This document shows positions 1 to 6,215 of a stretch of 39,724 bases of DNA, one piece after another (the stretch's first letter is position 1; the number at the start of each line of letters is the position of its first letter). Source of the stretch: a virus; the IMG/VR virus record IMGVR_UViG_3300018018_000099, positions 1 through 39,724 of that record; one strand, given 5' to 3'. The position numbers and the translations under genes are program-made. The notes beneath the pieces were generated by a model. The model was not told where the DNA came from, searched no databases, and saw nothing but the letters and a program-made list of their open reading frames with translations.

Positions 1-1
1 T

Positions 2-562
2 TTGCTTGGTGGAGACCACTCCCTTTCTTTAGGGGCAGTTCGAGCTTTCAAGGAAGCATTCCCCAGACTCTCCGTGTTGCAACTGGATGCCCATGCTGAC
101 CTCCGGGATGAATATCTGGGGACTAAATATAGCCAGGCTTGTGTTATGCGCCGCATCTTTGAGCTTTGTCCTATCTCCCAGGTAGGAGTGCGCAGCCTTA
201 GCTGGGAAGAAAAACAATTCTTAACCCAAAACAATTTGAAGCCCTTTTATATGGCTGACTTGGCATTGAGTACAGCTTCCATAGATCAAATAGTGAACTC
301 GCTTAGCGAAGAGGTCTATGTCACCATAGATGTAGATGTTCTCGACCCTTCCGTTATGTCGGCAGTAGGTACCCCTGAGCCCGACGGCATGTCATGGCGG
401 CAAGTCTTAGATATAATAGAATCAGTTGCCCTTCACAAGCATGTAGTGGGCTTCGATTTAATGGAATTTTGCCCCGGGGAGGGGCCAGGTTCTTGCGCTT
501 TTCTACTGGCTAAATTAGTTTACAAGTTTATCGGTTGCACTATGCGTCAAGAAGGACGATGA
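2..562 (+). CDS. Arginase/agmatinase-family ureohydrolase, C-terminal part
   Basis: Metal-dependent ureohydrolase that would split urea from agmatine, arginine or a related guanidino compound. The fragment opens almost at once with GGDHS, then shows DAHADL (about residues 29-34), DVDVLDP and GTPEPDG. These are the metal-binding and substrate-loop motifs of the arginase/agmatinase fold. GGDHS normally lies a little over 100 residues into the protein, so the N-terminal third is outside the window and the true start is not visible. The stop overlaps the start of the M50 protease gene, suggesting one operon. The residues do not let me choose between agmatinase, arginase and other members of the family. 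Confidence 0.9.
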   Translation: MLGGDHSLSLGAVRAFKEAFPRLSVLQLDAHADLRDEYLGTKYSQACVMRRIFELCPISQVGVRSLSWEEKQFLTQNNLKPFYMADLALSTASIDQIVNSLSEEVYVTIDVDVLDPSVMSAVGTPEPDGMSWRQVLDIIESVALHKHVVGFDLMEFCPGEGPGSCAFLLAKLVYKFIGCTMRQEGR

Positions 563-1692
563 GTGGTAATATAAGTTTAGGTAGAGTTTTCGGTATTCCC
601 CTGCGAATCAATTATACCTGGTTTATTATCTTTGCCTGGGTTACATTTTCCCTCGTATTTTACGATGTAAACCAAACTTATCCCATAGGGCAGAGGATAA
701 TTTTGGGTATATTAACCAGTTTGCTCTTTTTTGCTTCCATCATTACCCATGAACTAGCCCACAGCATCCTGGCTATTCGTAATAATATCCCGGTTAAAGA
801 GATTACCCTCTTTGTTTTCGGCGGTGTTTCTCAGATAACTAAGGAAGCAACCCACCCCAGAGCAGAACTATCAATAGCCATAGTTGGCCCGTTGACCAGC
901 CTGGCTCTGGCTGGTATTTTCTACGGATTGCATCTTTTACTGGCTGGAACCCATCAAATCCTGGCCGCCGGCTTAATGTGGTGGCTAGCTTGGATAAATG
1001 TGCTTTTGGCTGTATTTAACTTAATTCCCGGTTTTCCGTTAGACGGGGGCAGGATATTTCGTGCCCTCGTGTGGCAAAGAACCCGCGATTACCATAGAGC
1101 AACCCGCACCGCTACCAAAGTTGGGCAAGGAATAGCTTATGCCTTCATTGCCGGAGGCATTGCCCTTATCATCTTTTTCCCTCAATACTGGCTTAACGGC
1201 ATGTGGCTAATATTCATTGGCTGGTTCCTTAGCAACGCAGCCAGAGCTAGTTATCAGCAGGTTTTACTCCACGATGCTCTTATGGGTATCACAGTACGCC
1301 AGGTTACGGACTATGATTGTCCCTTAATCCCTCCCCATATGAATCTAATGGAGTTAGTTCAGCAATATGTATTGCCCACGGGGCGAAGCTGCTTTCTAAT
1401 AAGCTGGGGAACTGACTTAGAAGGCATGGTCACCATCCAGCAGATAAAGAAAGCCCCTCGCAGCCGTTGGCCAACCACCACCGTGCAGGATATCATGACC
1501 CCGGCCAGTAAATTAAAGGTAGCTTATGCTGACCAAGATATCTTGAGTGTGCTTCAGGAAATGAATGGGGAAAGTGCCAACCACATACCAGTAATGGAAG
1601 CCGGGAAAGTCATTGGAGTAATAAACCGAGAAGACATAGCTCGCTTTCTTCGCACCCGAGCCGAGTTCGGGACAAAACCAACACCCAAATAA
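559..1692 (+). CDS. Site-2-protease-type M50 metalloprotease with CBS domains
   Basis: Intramembrane zinc metalloprotease of the S2P/SpoIVFB type, 377 residues. HELAH sits at about residues 64-68 in a membrane segment. The third zinc ligand is the Asp in PGFPLDGGRIFRAL at about 162. Several more hydrophobic helices follow. From about residue 240 on there are two CBS-like units, which in this subgroup are thought to sense nucleotides or regulate the protease. I chose ATG 559 because a GAAGGA ribosome-binding site precedes it and it overlaps the previous stop (ATGA). A TTG further upstream is possible but less likely. The substrate cannot be told from sequence. Confidence 0.9.
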   Translation: MSGNISLGRVFGIPLRINYTWFIIFAWVTFSLVFYDVNQTYPIGQRIILGILTSLLFFASIITHELAHSILAIRNNIPVKEITLFVFGGVSQITKEATHPRAELSIAIVGPLTSLALAGIFYGLHLLLAGTHQILAAGLMWWLAWINVLLAVFNLIPGFPLDGGRIFRALVWQRTRDYHRATRTATKVGQGIAYAFIAGGIALIIFFPQYWLNGMWLIFIGWFLSNAARASYQQVLLHDALMGITVRQVTDYDCPLIPPHMNLMELVQQYVLPTGRSCFLISWGTDLEGMVTIQQIKKAPRSRWPTTTVQDIMTPASKLKVAYADQDILSVLQEMNGESANHIPVMEAGKVIGVINREDIARFLRTRAEFGTKPTPK

Positions 1693-1813
1693 CTATTATC
1701 GATACACTAAACAATATCCCTTATCCAGGAAAAATTCATTTCCAGGGTTCTTGTCAGCCAACTGTCATCAAGTGACACGCCCCATGCCATTTGAGGGTGA
1801 TACGGTATCCAAT

Positions 1814-1858
1814 GTGAGCCGCCAGGGAATCGAACCCTGAACCTGCTGATTAAGAGTC
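1814..1858. other. attL: displaced 3' part of tRNA-Lys
   Basis: This 45-bp sequence is identical to 38800-38844. Read on the minus strand it is the tRNA-Lys sequence from the anticodon loop to the 3' end. The similarity stops sharply at both ends. It is therefore the original chromosomal 3' end of the tRNA, pushed away when the phage entered and supplied its own copy. Confidence 0.95.
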
Positions 1859-1870
1859 TGATTGCCTGCC

Positions 1871-2026
1871 TCATTTAATTACCTCACCATTCCCTGCCTT
1901 AATTATATTCATAATCTGGGTATGGCTTAATTTGAATATCTTAGCCATCCTGCGGTATGTGGTTTTATGTTCTCGGCGATACCGTCTAATGTTCTCATCT
2001 CGTCTCTGTATTCGCTTTGTTATCAT
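1871..2026 (-). CDS. Small helix-turn-helix protein (51 aa)
   Basis: A 51-residue very basic protein, shorter than usual gene-calling limits. It contains RREHKTTYRRMAKIFKLSHT followed by QIMNIIKAGNG, a convincing helix-turn-helix with the recognition helix at about residues 34-43. ATG 2026 is chosen because a near-perfect promoter lies directly upstream, leaving a 5' leader of only about 3-4 nt, so translation may be leaderless. The stop lies 12 bp from the attL core. In the circular phage genome this gene would be directly upstream of the integrase and read the same way. It could be an excisionase-like factor, a Cro-like repressor or the immunity regulator. No other obvious repressor is present in the prophage. 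The assignment rests on one motif. Confidence 0.65.
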   Translation of the reverse strand: MITKRIQRRDENIRRYRREHKTTYRRMAKIFKLSHTQIMNIIKAGNGEVIK

Positions 2027-2035
2027 GGTGCTCTT

Positions 2036-2064
2036 ATTGTAAATCCCCTTTACAAACTTGTCAA
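2036..2064 (-). promoter_or_regulatory. Leftward sigma-70 promoter for the HTH gene
   Basis: On the minus strand TTGACA (2064-2059), a 17-nt spacer and TACAAT (2041-2036) form a near-consensus promoter. Transcription would begin about 2029-2030, just before the ATG at 2026. Confidence 0.75.
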
Positions 2065-2090
2065 GCCCCCTTTTAGCTATAATTTACATG

Positions 2091-2109
2091 CAAAAGTCAT
2101 CACCTTTTG
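2091..2109. promoter_or_regulatory. Possible operator dyad between divergent promoters
   Basis: CAAAAG and CTTTTG form a perfect 6-bp inverted repeat separated by 7 nt. It lies between the two divergent promoters, where a repressor could act on both. This rests on symmetry and position only. Confidence 0.3.
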
Positions 2110-2129
2110 GAAAATTTTACATAGAGGGG

Positions 2130-2157
2130 TTGACATTTTCAAGAAAGGAATTAGAAT
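2130..2157 (+). promoter_or_regulatory. Rightward sigma-70 promoter for the exported protein
   Basis: TTGACA (2130-2135), a 16-nt spacer and TAGAAT (2152-2157) form a near-consensus promoter facing away from the HTH promoter. Both -35 boxes follow a run of G on their own strand (GGGGTTGACA here, GGGGGCTTGACA on the other), so the region is partly symmetrical. Confidence 0.75.
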
Positions 2158-2174
2158 AATAATGGGTGGTTAAA

Positions 2175-2771
2175 ATGAAGAAGGCTGGGATAATTATCAG
2201 TGTCATAGCAATTATTGCTCTTGTCGTTTGTCTTGTCCCCTTGAAGGAAGTGGCTTATGCTGTCACAGTTGATTATGAAGACACTGCGACTTATTACGAG
2301 AACGAACCCTATAATGCCACAGAGCCCTATACCGAGACTGTCCCATTAGATTATGAAGTCGTTGACACTAAAGAACGCATTGATGGGGATACGACTGCGG
2401 TTTCTGTTGTTGTACGAAATAAGGACAGCATCGCTGGAACATTCACTGTTGACTTCTCAGTTATCTATGTTTGCACTTTCATAGCACCAGGCAGTATCAA
2501 AGCTACTGCCATGTTTGCCTCTGACCAACGAGAATTGCATCTGGATCCAAACGATACAGAGACCGCCAGATATACTGCCGATAATCCGTATCCCGCAAAC
2601 TGCGGTTTCGATTCTTGGAGCTATACAGTTACGCCCAGCACAAAGGAAGTAGAGGCAGAGAGAACAGTAACAAAATACAGGCAGGTAGAAAAGCAAAGAA
2701 CTGTAACAAAGCAGCGACAGGAAACACGGTATAAGAAAGTAACCATGCTGGATTACCTTTTACATTACTAA
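2175..2771 (+). CDS. Exported protein of unknown function, moron candidate
   Basis: About 198 residues. A Lys-Lys start, a long hydrophobic stretch and a VAYA-type cleavage site at about residues 25-30 make a signal peptide. An acidic, Tyr/Glu/Thr-rich segment follows, then a beta-rich middle with VSVVVRNKDS, and a C-terminal segment of repeated RTVTKYRQVEKQRTVTKQR type. One of only two convincing rightward genes in the prophage, it has its own promoter and sits at the attL end. That is typical of a gene expressed from the lysogen. It could alter the cell surface or superinfection. GTG 2166 is an alternative start; GGGTGG just before ATG 2175 may serve as the ribosome-binding site. Function unknown. 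Confidence 0.75.
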   Translation: MKKAGIIISVIAIIALVVCLVPLKEVAYAVTVDYEDTATYYENEPYNATEPYTETVPLDYEVVDTKERIDGDTTAVSVVVRNKDSIAGTFTVDFSVIYVCTFIAPGSIKATAMFASDQRELHLDPNDTETARYTADNPYPANCGFDSWSYTVTPSTKEVEAERTVTKYRQVEKQRTVTKQRQETRYKKVTMLDYLLHY

Positions 2772-2805
2772 AATAAAAAAGGCTCCCTGGCTTTTACACC
2801 AGGGA
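2772..2805 (-). terminator. Terminator of the leftward late operon
   Basis: On the minus strand a TCCCTGG/CCAGGGA stem (7 bp, 8-nt loop) is followed by GCC and a TTTTTTATTTT tract. It lies after the last late gene and prevents the late transcript from running antisense into the exported-protein gene. Confidence 0.85.
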
Positions 2806-2841
2806 TAATAGACTAGGGGGTAAAGATTACGCAAAAGGCGG

Positions 2842-3021
2842 TTAAGGGGCAGCCTTGGGTCTCTCAGGTGCATTCCCCAGCGTTTTGAAATAGTATGCCG
2901 TCCCTTCTCGGAGTAGAATCCACGCGATTGTTTCATCGGTCATGTTTAATTTCTCTTTGGCATCCTTGAGCATCTTGTCCAGCCAACATTCAAATTCTGC
3001 CACATCCTCTATGAAAGGCAT
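2842..3021 (-). CDS. Small hypothetical protein, last gene of the late operon (59 aa)
   Basis: A 59-residue frame with AAAGGAATAAT just before ATG 3021, starting one base after the previous stop. The protein begins MPFIEDVAEFECWLDKMLKD, is amphipathic and helical, and ends in a Pro/Lys-rich tail. The tight coupling and the operon terminator just beyond it support it as a real gene. I recognise no family. Its place after the tail genes would suit a chaperone or lysis accessory, but nothing shows this. Confidence 0.65.
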   Translation of the reverse strand: MPFIEDVAEFECWLDKMLKDAKEKLNMTDETIAWILLREGTAYYFKTLGNAPERPKAAP

Positions 3022-3022
3022 A

Positions 3023-3217
3023 TTATTCCTTTGGTTTGTCGCCGTCTTTGGAAAGTCGTTCTAAGAACCTGACTTCCCCGTCCAGTCTTAGAGCCTCAGC
3101 CAAGAGAGATTGTCTCTGGTTCTCTAATTGTTGCTTTTGCTCGGCTAAACCATTGATTTGGTTTACCGTCTCTTGCCTTCTCTGCTTTGCGTCATCTAAT
3201 TCTTTTTGAATGTCCAT
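3023..3217 (-). CDS. Small coiled-coil protein (64 aa)
   Basis: A 64-residue, highly charged protein with continuous heptads over most of its length (QRRQETVNQINGLAEQKQQL and onward), so almost certainly a coiled coil. AGGAGGCGA precedes ATG 3217. It follows the last fibre gene and abuts the next small gene. It could help fibres trimerise or be an accessory to cell release. Function not known. Confidence 0.7.
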   Translation of the reverse strand: MDIQKELDDAKQRRQETVNQINGLAEQKQQLENQRQSLLAEALRLDGEVRFLERLSKDGDKPKE

Positions 3218-3224
3218 TCGCCTC

Positions 3225-5903
3225 CTATGTGAAAGTGGTTATGTTTCTCCAAGCTCCCTGAAAATACACTTGTACTTGATGAACAGCGGTATTAAAGAAT
3301 AGTCTGCCATCGCTGGCAGCAGGGGCAGAACTTAACTGAGGCAAGTCAACAAAATCGCATCCCAGAAGGTCAAGACCATAACCCGATTGAGTTGCTAAGT
3401 CTATCCCACCTGATGTTACGGCCAACGATAATTGTCCTTGAGCCCAAATTACCAGCCCGCCGGTAACGCCCTTAATGTATCCCTTATAGCCAGTGCCATA
3501 GTAAAATTGAAGTGTCTCCCCTTTAAGGGTGATACCAACACTATCCAATTTAACATTCCCTGCAGCAGCATAAATCGCTCCATCCGAGCCTACATAGCAC
3601 TGGTCAGGCCCATTTTCGGTTGCCCTTGTTCGGAGCGCATAATCTTGACCATATATGAGAATACCAGAAGCCCCGCTGATCTTCACGCCGCCAGTCTGAT
3701 ACCAAACACCTTTAGCTTGAGCATACCCGTTGAAATTGGCATACCCATACATGATATTACCCTCAGCCTTACTTTCAGCCGCAACCCCAATGTCATAAGC
3801 ATTGGCAGCAAGGTCATAAATTTTGCCGTAAATAGCGTTGAGAATGTCTACCTTTGCCCCAAAATATGACTCCCATTGAGAGTTCCATGTAGTTCTAGTG
3901 ACAGTAGTAGTGGCTGACATATCATTGAAGACCCCGAGTGTTGTGTTGAGGTAGGTATTTAGGCTATTATAGGCGCTAATATAAGCAGTGGTTGAAACCC
4001 CAACTGCCGTAGCTGAGATAACTATTCCAGGCTTCTCATCCACTATGGCATCCCAGTCCACCTTAACTGCCTTTTTTTCAACTGGCGTTACTTTACTATC
4101 TGAGGCTATATCAGCGAGTTTGAGAAGTGCCTGCGCGGCATCATCCGCATATCCTTCCCATGCTGCTATTTGGTCTTCAGATACCAATTTATAAAGTGCA
4201 CTCTGGACGATTGCTGAAGCCTTAATACTTCCGGTCGTTGCATCAATATCAATAGTCTTGATTAGGCTGTAACCGCAAGAGGTATCAAGCCCCGCTGAAC
4301 TTAGCTTTATCTTGCCTGCCGATAGAGCAGTGCTCAGTGTCAGTCCGTAAGTGCCTACTTGCACTCGGTCTAAGACTACTAGCCCATCAGCTGTCAAGGC
4401 TACGGATTTTAATTCTCTGTAAATCGTACCTCTATTGAATTCAGCGACTTGTGCCGCTGTTAATTCAGCCCACGATGTCCCATTCCACATCTTGACCTTA
4501 TTAGGTATGTAATTAGTGTCAATCCAGAAATCGCCGACCGCGGGGCTAGATGGTGCCGTAGCTTGTTTGTGTAGACTGTGCTGTGGCCCTCCTGGTAATC
4601 TGATGGTGTAAAGTGTATTCTCTGTTAGATAGACTCCCGTAGCGTCCAGATGTAATGACTTCTGCCTTACATAGACATCAGGACCATCATTTATCTCATC
4701 CAAATAGGCATCAAGATTTTCAACATAGAGGTCTCCAACTTTTAGCCGTGCAAAGTAGTTCGTTAAGTCATCGCTGGTAACACCCAGGTCAGCTAATGCT
4801 TTGCGGACATTTTGCCAATTTCCAAAGGTAAAGGTCATTCGCCATTCGTTCTTATTAGCTGTGTAGTGGCGAACCAATCGCCCTATGCTACCTACACGAT
4901 AGTCGCCTTCCCTTTGGTCAGTAACCTTAACATAATCGTAAACCTCAGCACCGACATTCAGAGGAACGTCAGCTGAGCCCGCCTCGCACCACATCTGAGC
5001 CTTAGCTAACATCGCTTGAGCTATAAGAGTTGCCTGGTCATTGCTAGCGAGATATGTCTGATAAAAGTCCTGCTTAGGAAGGATTCCATAGGATACAGCG
5101 TCAGTCGCAGTCCCGCTATATTGAGGAGTGTCATCTTTACGAGACATTACCTTGATATAATTGGGAATGACCAGTCTATTCCGTAGTGCTTTAGCAAAGA
5201 AGGTATGCCCACTCTGTAGGGTATATTCGTAATCATAGGTTGCGCCACTGGTAGTAGGCACAAAGATATGTATGCATCCGTCTCCTCTTGCCCTCATCAC
5301 GCACTTGGTATAATCCAAAAGGCGATTGACGGCAGATAGCCTATCTCCACCGGCATAAATCCTAAATCCATCCTTAGGAGTGTAGGTGTTAATCAGGCTG
5401 TCTTCACTATCCCAAACAACTGTGTAGGCTGTGCAATGACTGAAACAGGCTAGTGTCGCCCCTAGAATCTGGTTGATTATTGTCTTGACTGGCTTGGTGT
5501 CGGTGGCGTCTGGGATATAAGATTCGCTGGCTTTATCATCAGCCATTAGATTACAAATGCCGACTAAGGAAAGAGTGCATACCAGTTTACCGGGGACGGA
5601 ATCAAACCTTTGCGGGATCACCCACATAGGAGCACAAGCAGAATATTCATCCCCAGAAGTTACTGCCCCAAAGGAGAGAACGCCCTTATATCCTTTCAGG
5701 TCAAGATTAGTTAGGACTCCATCGCTATTGTCTAAAACTATGTCGCAGGACTGAAGATTGCCGTCTTCTGTGTGTGTAATATCCAGTATCCTAGTTCTGG
5801 TATAGATATAGGAATATGAACTATAAGTCAGGACAATATTGGTCAAAGCATCTATAGAGACAGCTTTCTGGGCTGCCAATAAAGTTGATGTTAGTGTTCT
5901 CAT
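3225..5903 (-). CDS. Tail-tip / fibre protein (892 aa)
   Basis: The N-terminal 380 residues resemble phage tail-tip or baseplate-hub proteins: beta-rich, with an ILDITHTEDGNLQSCDIVLD segment and frequent short strands. At about 460-490 is APSSPAVGDFWIDTNYIPNK followed by WNGTSWAEL, the spacer unit seen in many phage fibres and side-tail proteins. A helical region (about 560-700) follows, then a Gly-rich beta shaft, and a C-terminal unit (SDGRLFFNT and VQVYFQGAWRN) typical of fibre ends. The gene overlaps the preceding small gene by ATGA. It probably joins the tail to host recognition. The domain picture is by eye. Confidence 0.75.
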   Translation of the reverse strand: MRTLTSTLLAAQKAVSIDALTNIVLTYSSYSYIYTRTRILDITHTEDGNLQSCDIVLDNSDGVLTNLDLKGYKGVLSFGAVTSGDEYSACAPMWVIPQRFDSVPGKLVCTLSLVGICNLMADDKASESYIPDATDTKPVKTIINQILGATLACFSHCTAYTVVWDSEDSLINTYTPKDGFRIYAGGDRLSAVNRLLDYTKCVMRARGDGCIHIFVPTTSGATYDYEYTLQSGHTFFAKALRNRLVIPNYIKVMSRKDDTPQYSGTATDAVSYGILPKQDFYQTYLASNDQATLIAQAMLAKAQMWCEAGSADVPLNVGAEVYDYVKVTDQREGDYRVGSIGRLVRHYTANKNEWRMTFTFGNWQNVRKALADLGVTSDDLTNYFARLKVGDLYVENLDAYLDEINDGPDVYVRQKSLHLDATGVYLTENTLYTIRLPGGPQHSLHKQATAPSSPAVGDFWIDTNYIPNKVKMWNGTSWAELTAAQVAEFNRGTIYRELKSVALTADGLVVLDRVQVGTYGLTLSTALSAGKIKLSSAGLDTSCGYSLIKTIDIDATTGSIKASAIVQSALYKLVSEDQIAAWEGYADDAAQALLKLADIASDSKVTPVEKKAVKVDWDAIVDEKPGIVISATAVGVSTTAYISAYNSLNTYLNTTLGVFNDMSATTTVTRTTWNSQWESYFGAKVDILNAIYGKIYDLAANAYDIGVAAESKAEGNIMYGYANFNGYAQAKGVWYQTGGVKISGASGILIYGQDYALRTRATENGPDQCYVGSDGAIYAAAGNVKLDSVGITLKGETLQFYYGTGYKGYIKGVTGGLVIWAQGQLSLAVTSGGIDLATQSGYGLDLLGCDFVDLPQLSSAPAASDGRLFFNTAVHQVQVYFQGAWRNITTFT

Positions 5904-6214
5904 GTTATCTCGAAACTATAATTCCCCATGCTAGTTCTAGCAGTTGGCCCCGAGCCGTCAATAACTTCGGCTATCCCGTGCCACCATCCTTTTATAGAGT
6001 CGGCTGCCGTATTATAGTAGTGGTCATAGATACCTTCTGCGATTTTCCCGCTTGTGATGATTTCCTCTGCCGTGACTTTTACTAGCCCGTTCGGGTCAGT
6101 AATAGTAATCAAAATTGAAGTCGGGTCAACCAGCTCATCGTTATCATCAAAAACAGATACGATTGTTCTGACCGATGATTTCGCCGTGTATTGAATGATG
6201 CTCTCAATGTGCAT
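5900..6214 (-). CDS. Small beta-rich tail accessory protein (104 aa)
   Basis: 104 residues. Alternating strands and SILITITDPNGLVKV look like a single immunoglobulin-like or fibre-bound beta domain, ending GNYSFEIT. AGGAGAATAAA precedes ATG 6214. It lies between two fibre genes and overlaps the next start by ATGA, which suggests a linker or capping role on the fibre. Confidence 0.65.
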   Translation of the reverse strand: MHIESIIQYTAKSSVRTIVSVFDDNDELVDPTSILITITDPNGLVKVTAEEIITSGKIAEGIYDHYYNTAADSIKGWWHGIAEVIDGSGPTARTSMGNYSFEIT

Positions 6215-6215
6215 T

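Noticed and set aside
1814-1858. A second tRNA-Lys gene at the left end
   Set aside because: Only the 3' part is present; the sequence beyond the anticodon loop does not form the 5' arms.
1967-2173. 68-codon rightward frame at the attL end
   Set aside because: It runs through the HTH gene, both promoters and the dyad, which better explain the region.
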